A stretch of 64,000 bases of DNA. Source: Klebsormidium nitens (Eukaryota > Streptophyta > Klebsormidiophyceae > Klebsormidiales > Klebsormidiaceae). This document shows, piece after piece, positions 12,001 to 23,040 of this stretch. The notes under the pieces were generated by a model that made no database searches, was not told the origin of the DNA, and saw only the letters and a program-made list of their open reading frames with translations. A program made the translations under genes and the position numbers. The stretch's first letter is position 1. Each line of letters begins with the position of its first letter. The DNA lies in contig DF236993.1 in NCBI GenBank assembly GCA_000708835.1, forward strand, positions 124,001 to 188,000, in the 5' to 3' direction.

Positions 12001-15000
12001 TGGTGACGTCAGCTAGCGTGAGCTATTCGTGGCAGTGCCCAGAACAAGATGTTTAGGGCCATCGAACGCAGATTGTCCTCAACGATAGTCCGCGGGGAGG
12101 ACGGGGAGATTGTGACGTCAGCCTGGCAAAGAGATTGTGACGTCAGCTAGAGTGAGGCGTTCGTGGCAACGTCCAGACAAGCTAATCAGGGCCAATGAGA
12201 TTTTGACTGCCGCGACAACCGTCCGCAAAAGGACGGGTAGTGTTGCTTCTGCCTGCCACAAGAGCGGTTTGTGACGTCATGTTGCGTGAGCTCTTTCTGA
12301 GGACCGTCCATACGGGTGACAAAAGATTCTGCTTGGACCTACCGGGGAGAGGGTGAGCGGTTTGTCGTCATCTGATGTAAGCTGTCAGTGGGGACGTCTA
12401 GGACGAGCTGTTTGCAATTCGTTTACATTAAGCTGTCCGTGGCTCTTATAAGATAAGCTATTTGTGCCGCATCAGGCTGAGCTGTTTGCGAGGTCTATTG
12501 GGGATGAGCAGCGGTTTGGAGCGTCATCTACGAAAATGCCATCTCTGACGTTATACGAGTACGTTTCATTTCATGAGCTGATCACAATGTTGTGCAAACA
12601 TAAGCAGGCGGCAAAGAAGATGAAAGATGGTAGCACGACGCATCAAGAAAGTAATAGATTCAACGGCAGGAGGTTAGCGGCGTGGTAGTTGACGGGGATG
12701 CGCCCCGGGCACTATCAAGCGTGCCGAGGGGGCTACCGGCCCCCAATTTCCCCCCGGTTCTCTCCTACTGGGGCTTTAATCCGTGTGAAAGAACAAAAAA
12801 GAAATTGCCTTAGCAGATATACGGAGATTGCTAGAGACGCCTCGTGGCTTTTGTGGATACTTGGAAACCCTTTCCAAAAAGCCAAAAACCAAAAGCCAAA
12901 AGCCAAAAGCCATGACATACACATGCAATTATGAAATCGGAAGGTGGCATCAACCATCGCACACCTGGGGTCCAGGCACCACGTCAGCAGCTCGTCACCC
13001 ACGAAGTCTCCTGACGTCAGCGTGACGGTGTCGACCAGCGTGTTCGACTGGCCGCGCTTGTACTCGACGCTCTGGAGCGTGCCCCGGATGACGAACAGCA
13101 TGCGGAAGGCTGGGCCAATACGAGAGCGACACGTGGCATCAGTCCTGCTATTTGGAAGTTTGGATCTTGCGAAACAAGCGCAGACAGAGCTATCAAGCCA
13201 GAGGTCTAGGAATGGATTTTGCAGGGCCTGTGAACTACCTGCGGTTCTGTAATCTACTGAGTACAAACGGAATCACAAGCGGATACCAAAAGCTTGCAGG
13301 CCAATATAGATTCGCCTCCTGCACAGCAATCTCCATAGAGAAGCTCGACGACTGCCACTTATTTGAAAAGCGGCAGACAAGTCTCAGAAGCAACAGGGGC
13401 ATGTAACAGCTTGATGTTAAGTCATTACAGATGGCACCGACTCAAAGTGAGACTCGCAGGATTCTTCGTTCTGCAAGTGGTCATTCTTCGTATTATGAAG
13501 CAGGAAACACTCTCAAGTCGTGAGCAACAAGTCGTATCAGAGGGCGGGCCCACGTTGTTAAACATGAGACGTCATAACGTCGTCAGAAACCAACCGTTCT
13601 CGACGTCGCTGACGTCAGATTCGATTGGGACAACTATCAGATTCGCACCTGGGTCGCCCTGCCGAATGATGCAGCTCCCGCGGATGAAGAGCTGCGGCTT
13701 CAGCCGCTCGCAGATGGCGTCTAACACCAGATAGTCCAGCCGCTCGAACAGGGGGACCTGAGCAGGGGTGAAAAGGCGGTAAGGTCAGCCCTCTGGAAAG
13801 TCAAAGTGGCTGTCCAGGCTGACCATGCTTTCGTAGTGAGAGGTGCAGTCCTTCATTCGGTGGACTCCATGAGGGCGCCAAAGAAATAAACAAAATCCTT
13901 CGAGAGCGTGATGCAAGAATCAGGAATACCTCCTGAAGAACACGTGTACGGCAATCTGAAACGATCACAGATGGACGCCCTAGGGATAAAACTGCGGGCG
14001 AGTAGCCCAACTTCTTGACGAGGTCGAGACACAGGTGGCGCTTGATGTCGCACGCCAGATCCTCAGGCTACGCTTCCAGCAGGCTTTTCCTCCTTCGCCC
14101 TCCGATTCAAACACACGAGCCTGATATTAAGATGTGAAACCCTAGATCCCAAACCCCAGAATCAGAACCCACCTTCTTGACGAGGTCGATACAGAGGTGG
14201 CGCTTGATGTCACGTTCCAAATCCGCACTGCTTCCAGCAGCTCCGATTTCTGAAACCGCAACCAGAAGCGAACCCACCTTCTTGACGAGGTCGAGGCACA
14301 GGTGGCGCGCCAGATACTCCGGGAGTGCCTTGAGCACCTTCTCCCAATCCGCCCCAAAAACGTTCTCCCGTAACTCTTCAAAATCAAAACCCAAAACCCC
14401 AGTATCCGAAGTCCCTGCAATCTTAAAACTCACCTTCTTGACGAGGTCGAGGCGGAGGTGGCGCTTGATCTTGCGCGCCAGATCCTTGGGGAGTGCCTCG
14501 AGCATCTTCTTCTCATTCGCCTCCGTCTCATCTCACATTAGCCTAATCCTCAAAGTAGAAACAAATAAACCCGAAATGAAAAAACCCACCTTCTTGACGA
14601 GGTCGAGACACAGGTGGCGCTTGATGTCGCGCGCGAGATCCTCGGGCAACGCTTCCAGCAGCTTCTCCTCGTCCACTCCGTGCATCGCGCCCCACTTGAA
14701 GCGGTCAAACTGGCGGATGCGCTTGCGCAGATCGGTCGGCAGCTGGCGGTGCTTCATCCACGCCTCCGTGTCGCGCAGCATCGTGCGGTGGTCCTCGACG
14801 CGCCGGCCCAGCGACTGGAGGTATTTCTGCGGGGGCGAAGGAGAACAACGTGACCTTAACAATGGTGATTCGTCAAATGACTGTAGGGCAGTCTCACTGA
14901 TTGGTAGAAAAGAGCTGATCAGGCGATGGAAGTGCGATCGGTCGCCTGGGTCCAACAAGCGGGCACGATCTTGGGGAGCGCAAGTAACTCTGGTGACTCC

Positions 15001-18000
15001 AGGTACTTTTGCGGGGGACACAGCAAGTAACAGGAGCCCTCGAGAGAGCTGCGGTGCTTTTAAGAAGGAAAGAAACCTGGAGAGCACATAGAGGAAAAGA
15101 CGAACCGGGAAATCTAACGAACGTGCCCGGTTTTTGCGAAGGTACCTCGCGATAGTACCCCCCCTCTCATGCTCTTTTTGGTTTACTCAATCCTCCCACA
15201 CCCGCAGGTGTGCACACACATCACAGGCTACCGAAGGCGCCCCTCATTTGTGCCAAAACCTCCAGTTCCTGATAACAGAGAAGAAGCAGAAGCAAATCAT
15301 CCATTTCTATAGTCCAACAGCGCACCTGCATGTTTCCCACCAGCATGGCCAGGAGCAGCATTCCCGTGAGTGCGATGATGATGCAGAACCAGAGCTCGCC
15401 CGTGAACGTGCTCGGAATCAACGGCTGGCCCATCGACCTGCGAATCAAAGGGCACGAGTTTGAAAAATTGAGGTTTCGGCCTTTGCGATTGGAGAAGCGG
15501 CTGTTATATAGCAAAGTTATGCCAATTGCAACGGTAAGTTTCCTGAGCCGTCCTGCCCGTTTCGAGTTTCTCTTCTTTGTGTTGAGCGAGTCGCCGTGGT
15601 TCCTTGCGACTGTAACAAAAAGCAAGGCCCTCACTTTCCATGGAACGAAACAACCTCGTCTGGACATTCCTTCCACTCAGCGGAAAGAGGGAAACAAAAG
15701 AGAAGCAAAGGAGAGCGAAATATGCCCTAGAAACGTCTTGTGTACTCAAAGATTCAGGCTGATACTTCCGAGACGTAGCTCGACACGGGTCTAGGAGCGT
15801 TGAGTCTCAGCATCTGAACCTGGTTTGACGGGCGGTGGTCAAGTATCTATGAGAGTCAAGGGGCTTAAGGCGTCACAAGGTTGAGTTCCTAACGCTTGGC
15901 GGTCAGAGGAGTTGAGGTCTCGGTGTCAATATTAAGTTCCAAAGGTTCCGGAAGGATTTACGGGATTATTGGGGTTCCTTACGTGAGGTTCTTGAGACCC
16001 CACCAGAGGGAGTAGAAGTAGCGCTTGACCCCGAGGGTGGCGACGATCTTCAGGATCGGCTGGTAGATACCTGCACGAGTTGCTACATGTTTGTTTTTTT
16101 GTCCTCATCACAGGACAACAATGCTTTGTAACCACTTGATGTCCACTCGTGGCACCCTTATATCGCCCACGTCGGCCTTCCGATATTGGACCTTCATGCA
16201 CGGAGCGGCCGAAGAAACGAAGTCATACAGCGGTTTGAAGATGAAGAAGGAGACCCCAGGTCGAAAGATTCAGGCAGTAGGCCTAGGGAGGCCAATCGGA
16301 AAGAAGACACAATTTGCAATCACAGTCGGCGTTTACAACAAGGCTTACTTGCCTTGAACCCGTAGGTTGTCTATCAAAAGAAGCAACATATAAAGAGTCC
16401 AGGCCGCACCCAAGACTTAATAGTGACCCTAAATCGACGAGGCAAAGAGATTGTCAACCGCGTCAACATTCCCACACCCGCGACTCCCTCCTTCAAGCTT
16501 AGATCGGCACAACCTTCTTCTCAGGGGGTCCTCTCCAGGCCCGCTCACCATAGTTGAAGAACCCCCCAATCTCCATGCTCTGGTCCACGCACAGGTCCGT
16601 CACCTTCGTCGCGGCACTCCACGCCATGCGCCCTGGCTCACCCACACTGCTGCAGTCGAAGAAGTCGGTGTTGCAGTTGATCGCCGCCTCACTGGCGCAC
16701 ACCTGGCGCCAGCAGTGGTCCACGCGCTCGACGCCCAGTAAGTACCAGATGGCGGCGATAACCTGGAAGTTGTGAACGGGCTCGGGTTTAGGAATATCGA
16801 GAGTCGACGTTTCCTGGTGTGTTTTGAGAAGACAGACTTGATTGTTTAGGGTTTTGAGTTGAGCAAGTGGTGTCTATGGCCCTGGCTTTAGGCGAGAACT
16901 AGAATGTGGACAGCTTGGTCCGAACCAGGTTGTGATAATGTGATGAAAATGAAGGGTGTGCATGCCCCGTTCCAGGGATTTCTGCTTTTCACAGGTTGGT
17001 ATCGAAGGCCCTCGGCCCCCTGGACGCAATTTGTGGTGAACTCCAGACTCACTATCTTTCCACAAGTTCATAGCCTTTCACCACCTCGAGATTCGTGAAA
17101 CACCAAAAATGCAGAACAAACATGAGGAATCCTTAACCTTTGAACAGAGCGTGATGAGACGCGGAGATGAGGATACTTTTCAGTGATGTGGGATGCCCCA
17201 GAGGGAAGGACAGCTGCCAGAAACAGACCAGTCTCACCATCTCCAAGACCCCCTGAATTTACGAGGCTCCAACTTAAGCCAAACACTTGTTTGATTCACG
17301 AGCAGGGAAAGCGAGATGCGAGTACGCAGCCAGGATCTTGACTCTTACAAGTCGACAGGAGAGTATACATCTCCTTGAGTCTTAAGAATCCGTAAAGCGG
17401 TCTCGCTCTCACGAGGTGGATCTTCCCCACAAATGATGCGTGATCGAAAAGGGCGTTGGCCCCTGCTGGATTAAGGGGGGCGGATCGTCTCCTTTTTTCT
17501 TACGCACGCAAGCACTTTCTAAATGAACACAGAGAAAGAGGGATCTTCTGGATACACTTCCGAGGGGGTAGAAAGCAAACACGATTGCGAACAAACTTGA
17601 GGGAGAAAGAGAAGGAGACACCCAAAAGCAAGCGCTCACATGGGAGGCAAGCAGGAAGACTAGCAGGTTAATGACGAAGCCGGAGGAGGCGGTCTCGAAG
17701 GCGAGCGTGCCGGGGCGCTGCAACGAGGACTGGATGGGAACCAGGCGAACGATGCGCGGAATGTACTGCAGAATGACCACGAAGCGCAGCCCGTTCTTGG
17801 CAGCGCTCGCGGTGCCGGGCTGCTTGAAATTGGGGATGATCGCCCATAGCACAAACTGCAGAAGTTAGAGCAAGAGAATGCTGTGAGACAATCTGCGGGA
17901 CAGTCTGTGGAACATGAGACCAGTCTGTGGAAATACCTTGTGATACTCCTGATATGCCTGACTCCTTGAGCATTGGAACAATGTTCTAGATCTGCTCAAA

Positions 18001-19795
18001 CATCTTGTCAGCATTCTGACTAACCTCAGATGGGTCCTATGGTGCAAGGAAGCTTATGGGTTTGACTGATCAACAATTGGTAAAAGGACTCCCGTAGTCC
18101 TTCAGATCCTCAAAAAGGACCCTTACAAGAACTGTCGTCCCTTAAAACCATCTTCTCATGCAAGCACTCAATAAGACATTCTGCACATCCCCGGGTCTCA
18201 CCTGTGGGATCGGCAGCCACGCGAAGAAGTCGAGCGCAAAGTTGCCCTGCAGATAGTGCTTCGCGATGCTCTCTTTGTCCACCACCAGCTCCCCCCGCCC
18301 AAAGATCCTCGACGATGGCTCTGTGTATGCGACCCTAAACTGCAGCAGCATCTGCAGAAAGTACACCAGGTCCGTGACGCACCGGAGCACCGTCACAGTC
18401 ACCGCAAAGCTCCGCTCGATCTGCATGCACCGTCGGTCGAGGTCCACTTCCACCAGGAAGAAGAACAGCGGGTCGACCGCCGCAGCAACTAGACATGCGA
18501 TCACAAACACCTTGTTCCACTGCCGGATGAGCTTCCCGTGGGGGTCAAACACGCCCGACTTCCGCCAGTTGAGCTCTTCCGCAAAGATGCGCCGCGAGTC
18601 AACTTGTCGGCTGGTGAACGTCGGCCACGAGCGGAAGCTCCTGGAGGGGGGACTTGCGGTCGGGTCTTCGAGGCTGAAGGGAGCAACGCGGGGGCCGTTT
18701 TGGGGCGCATTGGCTTGGGGGGAGGCGGTGGGGAAGAAGGGGCGGGGAGGGAGGGGAGCCCTCGGGTCGACGGGCTCTGGCTGACGGCGCTGGTAGCGGG
18801 GCTCTTGTAGCTCCTGGGGCTCAAACCTACAAATGAAGTTGGTTCCTTCTTTTGTTAGTGGCGGCCTTCAACCTTGTTTTGAAGATTCATTCAAGAGTGC
18901 CTTACAACTGTGCAATCCACCGCAATCTGCTGGAGGTTGCAAGTAGAGACTGCCAGTCTGCCGAATGTATTTGGAGGTTTCAGTTCTGCTAGCGAATGCC
19001 AGAATGTGATTGAAATAGTTGCTCCAAGAAACAATGAAGATGGCTGCATCCTCTGAATTAAAAGACCACTCTTCAACTTGCTGCTAGATGAAAGTTTTAG
19101 GTAAGTGAACAATATGAGTGGACTGTTTGGTGGTTTTGAAGTGAGAGCACTGTGACACTCCCTCAGTTTTGGAAGATTACGCCACTTGTTGGGGTCCTCT
19201 CTTCCTTGCATTTGTGGTGCTCAACACCGTATTCAGGGCCTGTATCATTCAATTGGCATGCCGTAAAACTTGTCTGATAGGCAGTCATTAGCATATTTAA
19301 AATGTCATAATTAAAGTGTCAGTAACCATGTCAGTTTTGACAATGTGGAATGGTGAAAGGAACTCAGAAGCCTGGTCAACTGTTGCTAAGTGCTGGAGCC
19401 ACTAGAAAAGCTTAGAAAAGAAGCATCACACAAAGTGACTGTAACAGGGTACTTGGTTACAGCGCCAGGCAAAAACATCCTTAAAGAACCGGGATTGAGT
19501 GGTGTCATATTGACAAACTCTGGCAAGATTCAAGCATCACGCTTCCCACCTCTGAAGGGTTTCCTGTTTTTGAGACTGTAGTTGACTCACAGCCACACAT
19601 GACGACATGGGGCGATAGGTCCTTGTCCCAATATCTGCGCGTCAAGAAATGCTTTTGAGGTCATGGCATCACGAGATGTGAATCCGCTACATTGTAGGCG
19701 GCTAACTCTCCAGGAACTCACCTCACGAACTTGAGGGGTCCCTTTGCAGGTTCCATCATGTCTGATGGGCTCAAAGGTGTCTCCAGCTCCTGCAT
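9021..19795 (-). CDS. cyclic nucleotide-gated ion channel (plant CNGC), 11 exons
   Basis: Plant CNGCs are plasma-membrane cation (Ca2+/K+) channels gated by cyclic nucleotides and calmodulin. Exons in order on the minus strand: 19795-19722, 18826-18202, 17855-17640, 16762-16549, 16070-15983, 15437-15326, 14826-14590, 13757-13649, 13109-12965, 11652-11460, 10184-9021; all junctions agree in phase. Features in order: Pro-rich N-terminus; S1 to S3 with SSRIFGRGELV; S4 LRFVVILQYIPRIVRL; Cys-rich S5-pore loop; pore YFYSLWWGLKNLTSMGQP; S6; C-linker ending DIKRHLCLDLVKKV; cNMP-binding domain (MLFVIRGTL, phosphate-binding cassette GDFVGDELLTWCLDP); then IQAAWRRYKQRK, the IQ calmodulin site. A ~240-residue low-complexity tail follows the IQ segment, long for the family. 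The last exon has three possible in-phase acceptors (exon starts 10184, 10013, 9848), giving about 1058, 1001 or 946 residues. Confidence 0.96.
9735..10195 (-). repeat. in-frame triple copy of the CNGC IQ exon edge
   Basis: Three tandem units (starts 10184, 10013 and 9848 on the minus strand; periods 171 and 165 bp) each contain an intron end with acceptor (ttgttttgcag type) and the first ~110 bases of the IQ exon. Because the copied intron ends lack stops and the periods are multiples of three, the whole block is one open frame reading QAAWRR..KQRKNGT three times. Confidence 0.93.
11225..11270 (-). repeat. decayed copy of CNGC exon 10 3' edge
   Basis: The block (plus strand) ctctgacctgaattgcaagc ... 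cagatgcgccagtgcg repeats the real exon end at 11460 (tttctgacctggatcgcgag ... cagatgcgccagtgcg), about 230 bp further into the intron. Confidence 0.7.
11600..12365 (-). repeat. tandem array of CNGC exon 10 5' edge
   Basis: The acceptor and first ~50 coding bases of exon 10 (real start 11652, coding KQYYPSSPRTVV) recur upstream with exon-start equivalents at 11805, 11962, about 12110 (degenerate), 12252 and about 12339. Spacing is 153, 157 and roughly 145 bp. Each unit carries one or two tgacgtcag words, giving an intron dotted with CRE/bZIP-like TGACGTCA sites. Confidence 0.88.
12878..12914. repeat. A-rich microsatellite-like tract (aaaagcc)n
   Basis: Short imperfect repeats of aaaagcc(a) lie in the CNGC intron just beyond the exon 9 donor at 12965. 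Confidence 0.8.
13990..14690 (-). repeat. tandem array of CNGC exon 7 3' edge plus donor
   Basis: The real exon 7 ends at 14590 with codons for KRHLCLDLVKK followed by gtgggt. Four more copies lie downstream in the intron with exon-end equivalents at 14434, 14278, 14173 and 14011; the spacing is 156, 156, 105 and 162 bp. Three of the copies (14505-14107) lie in one uninterrupted frame, with the HLCLDLVKKV ending kept nearly unchanged next to the donor. Confidence 0.92.
14955..15025 (-). repeat. decayed copy of CNGC exon 7 5' edge
   Basis: The plus-strand string caggtacttttgcgggggac near 14998 resembles the real exon 7 start and acceptor at 14826 (gaggtatttctgcgggggcg). The offset is about 180 bp. 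Similarity is limited to the junction. Confidence 0.6.
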
Positions 19796-21058
19796 TTCCC
19801 CCTGCAAGCGCAGACTATCTTCTGTTGCCAGCTCGATCCTCCCTCTAGCCTACGCAAACCCCTCATCGCCTGCATCTGTACCTCCAGAAGAAAGGCCACC
19901 GCTTTGAAGGTGAGGAGCTAGCTGTTCCAAAGCAACTTCCTCTTTGAAAAGGCCTTTGACGAAGAAGCTGCGGGAGTGCTTCAAGTTTGTTTGGACGCAC
20001 GGAACCGGGCGCCCGGCCGGAACGGAACGAAGAGAAACCTGCCGCAAACCCGCCCGACGCGGCAGCGCGCCACCGCGGTCGAGCGCGCCGCGGATACGTG
20101 ATATCAAGGCCAGAATGCGCTCCTCACTTTGATTGTGTGAAGGAGGACTTGTCAGGGGTTGCTGCGTCAAATTGCATGCGCTCTCATGGACTCAAGTTCC
20201 CCAGACAGCCAAGGAACCAGGATGAGTTTCACTGATGTTCTAGTGGATCCAGTAGGCAAAACAGGGCTGACGAGTGGAAGCGAGGATCCTCCTGATAGTT
20301 GTGTCAGCGGTTTGCTGGGGTTTATAGTAGGCAGAGTAAAATTGGCAGTGACAGCGATATTCGGACTGGCCGGCCGAAGCCCCCAGGACCGGCCTGCAGA
20401 AACCAAGACTCAAGGGCTGAGCACAGGAAAGTGGGAGCAGCGAAGAAGGATTCTCGTACCTGAAAGGTGCCGCTGCTCAGGAGGACAACAACTTGATGCA
20501 GATTGGTTATCCAGCGGTTGATTATTTCCAGACGTATCTGGCTCGGCCAGGCTCAGATCAGGTAAAGCTATTTATCCTTGACTGCAGAAGAATCTATACT
20601 ATGAGTTTGCCAACCGTGGCGGATAGCCCTGAACAAAATTTGCCGCTGCAATCCAAGTTAAGGTGTTGCTGTACCATCTGCTGCATTCAAAGCTGAAGGA
20701 GGTTCGTTCCGGCTCTGACCTCCAGCTGGACTTGCTTCTTGTGCCAGCAGCGAGCTGACACCCAGCAATTTAAGGCGGCCCGACGTCAACACTACAAACT
20801 GAAGGGTGTCATCAAGCGTCCACTTTCCCGTTGAGCCTTACATATTCTGCTTCTCCAACCTTTGATAGGCAAGTCGTATCTGGATTGTCTCTTTTACAGT
20901 TTTTGATTGAATCACTTGGTCAACAGAAGAAGCCTTCAAGTGTTCCCTGAGCATGTGTCTCTAATTCATATCCGAAGCGCTTGTAATACGATTCCACTTT
21001 CAAAATATGGCCACGGGCATGAATCTAGACCCACCGGCATCGGTGCACTCAGTGTCTT
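19796..21058. other. upstream region of the CNGC gene
   Basis: Divergent intergenic DNA between the CNGC start (minus) and the next plus-strand ORF. It contains a GC-rich patch at 20000-20110 (gcgcc/gcggc words) but no recognisable coding segment or RNA gene. Confidence 0.45.
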
Positions 21059-21514
21059 ATGCAGCTACCGTTCCGCCTTTGCAGGCCTGGTGTAAGACTT
21101 GTCTATTACCATACCATACTTAATCACGTGTCGCTCTTGTTCGACGTTACTCCCTACACTTACCCCAACCGTTTCACCGTCGAAGCGGACAAGGACTTGC
21201 CAATCAACTTTGACGTCGAGTCTGGATTGGTGGTCAGTATCGAAATGGAAGACACGGATGAGTTCCTGCCATATCATAGCGATTGGACTGAGGGCGAGAA
21301 GAGCCGTCTTCCATTTTGTCTCGAGCAGATGTACACGGAGAATAAGGATCTGCTGATCGTACGATTTTCGCCGGGCAAGTATGATGTAAGCAGGCTTGTC
21401 TGGGAATCCACGACAAATAAGGACATATTCCTTTGGAAGGATGAGAGGGGCTTTCTCCAAATCATTGAGATCAAGAATGCTTCGAAGACTGTAGTGATGC
21501 CCTTTCCATATTAG
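21059..21514 (+). CDS. uncharacterised ORF with DUF2283-like C-terminal half
   Basis: An open frame of 151 codons ends at TAA 21512-21514. The second half (TENKDLLIVRFSPGKYDVSR followed, after a short gap, by DERGFLQIIEIKNASK) has the strand pattern of the small bacterial-type DUF2283 domain, whose hallmark is a leading YD..ADVLYI.. strand and a closing G.IVGIEILNASK strand. This assignment is by pattern memory only. The first half contains a similar weaker strand (SGLVVSIEMEDTDEF). The true start is unclear: an acceptor-like tttgcag at 21081 suggests the frame may begin as an exon; an internal ATG is at 21246. It could also be an unrelated unexpressed ORF. Confidence 0.4.
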   Translation: MQLPFRLCRPGVRLVYYHTILNHVSLLFDVTPYTYPNRFTVEADKDLPINFDVESGLVVSIEMEDTDEFLPYHSDWTEGEKSRLPFCLEQMYTENKDLLIVRFSPGKYDVSRLVWESTTNKDIFLWKDERGFLQIIEIKNASKTVVMPFPY

Positions 21515-21730
21515 AACCCTTGACGGGTTGCTGGCTCAAGATCCTGGAGGATACTGAGGTGAGGCGGGACTTCAAGTACTGGTGGACGTTTTTTCTTTCT
21601 CAGGAATGTCATGCTGAACAAACACCAACGGCCTGTATAGCAGTTGTTTAATTTGTGCAGAAGCTGAGCTGCCAGTGGTAAAACGTCCAGGGAATCTGGC
21701 GAACATTCTCGTATCACGGAGGCGACCTCA

Positions 21731-22303
21731 TTGTGTGCGCACGCAATCATGGGCGGCGCTTTAGGCCACGTACGTAGCCGCCTCCTGCTCACAGGAATTG
21801 AGCGAATCAATCATCAATTTCATTTCAGATACGTTCTTAGCCTGGTAAGCTTTTCGGCGAGTGTGCTGTCAAGGGACACGGAAAACGCAGCTCGGTATCC
21901 CTCTAGCGAGTCGAATCTGCTTTCGAAGCTCTCGTCTCCCGACTCCTTAACACTGGTCGACTTTGAATGGACGCAACTACTAGTACAGACCGCCGTGATG
22001 GTGAGAGATTTGATCGATCTCGTATACTTTCATGATATCAAGGGTGACAGTAGTGCGCGTCCAACGATCGCGACATCATGTTGGGGTAACGAGATGGATC
22101 ACTCCTGGATTCTGGACGTGGGAACACTCCGGCCAAGGCTCCTCGAAAATGATTTGGCAACCGCTGGAGCAGGTTTCCCGCTGCATGATGTACTGCCATC
22201 TTACGTTTTCCTTGCCGGATTAGCGCGACTTTGTGGCGCCAAACTGTCGGGGGGGCAAGTTTGTCATGTCAAGATGCGGGGATTCTGTAGTATGCACACA
22301 TAA
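21731..22303 (+). CDS. unrecognised ORF, possibly not a gene
   Basis: A 190-codon open frame follows the preceding ORF on the same strand. It has no family resemblance I can name. A central stretch (TLVDFEWTQLLVQTAVMVRD) looks amphipathic and protein-like, but codon use and the lack of context make chance plausible. No splice-supported partner exon was found. Confidence 0.2.
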   Translation: MCAHAIMGGALGHVRSRLLLTGIERINHQFHFRYVLSLVSFSASVLSRDTENAARYPSSESNLLSKLSSPDSLTLVDFEWTQLLVQTAVMVRDLIDLVYFHDIKGDSSARPTIATSCWGNEMDHSWILDVGTLRPRLLENDLATAGAGFPLHDVLPSYVFLAGLARLCGAKLSGGQVCHVKMRGFCSMHT

Positions 22304-22859
22304 ATTCGGGTGGACCGCGTAAACAAGGAGGGTCAGAGAGCCACCCGAGTCATGAATCCTGCTACTATTATGGCGTCCGCCTTGGTTTCAACTCTCGTTT
22401 GAGATTCAATCCACAAAATCTGTGAGAAGCGTCTGATGGCTCGACTGACTTCAATTTGTAGAGAAGGAAATGGATTTGCGTAGAAAATAAGAATTGTTCT
22501 ATACAGCGGAACAGGCGATATTGTTTTTTGCGACCTCATTGCACTTAGTTACTGTATCTCCATCATATACGAGAGTACGCCACGATTTCACTTTGCGGCT
22601 CAGTGTGAAGTTAGAGGTCACCGCTACTGAGATTGCATCCTGTCCCAGGGCATGATAGACACCAATGGCATCGGTTAATTCTTGAAAAGGGCCGCCACGT
22701 GCACAAACGTCATTCGGCGGTCCTGAATCCTCTGCTACATCAAGTTCGGCGGTCGATTGCTTCCAAGTCGGATCAGATATACAGAGCGTAATCAATCAGG
22801 ACGGCCTCCAGGCCAGTTCATTTGAGTTGGGAACGAAGTTCGCCGATCTAGCAACCCGC

Positions 22860-22940
22860 TTCTGCCGCGGCCCCTGAACCCTGAACCCTTCTCAGTTTGC
22901 GGACGCCGCGGCCGCCGCGGCCGCCGTGACCGCGCCCAGT
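22860..22940. repeat. CCTGAACCCT tandem and CGG-rich tract upstream of BTB gene 1
   Basis: At 22873-22890 ccctgaaccctgaaccct is a short telomere-like tandem; at 22900-22935 cggccgccg repeats form an almost pure GC tract about 100 bp before the ATG at 23041. A comparable gcggccgcgggc patch lies at 26573-26590 ahead of the second BTB gene, so it may belong to the shared promoter or 5' UTR. Confidence 0.6.
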
Positions 22941-23040
22941 AGGATATATGACCCTATGAGCATTAGGCTTATGCTTAGGAAGTGAAGGTCGTGATAGATA
23001 CAGTACCTCCGCGAACAATCTTACTTTGACAAGGTACGCG

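Noticed and set aside
11600-12365. CRISPR-like array of spaced repeats
   Set aside because: Repeat units are long, diverged, abut a coding exon and include its splice acceptor; the genome is eukaryotic.
14177-15091. Plus-strand open frame of about 304 codons
   Set aside because: Antisense to the CNGC exon 7 and its copies; repeating peptide TFLTRSRHRW reflects the tandem array, with no family resemblance.
22499-22795. Minus-strand open frame of 98 codons
   Set aside because: Looks mildly protein-like but has no family match, start context or neighbouring exon.
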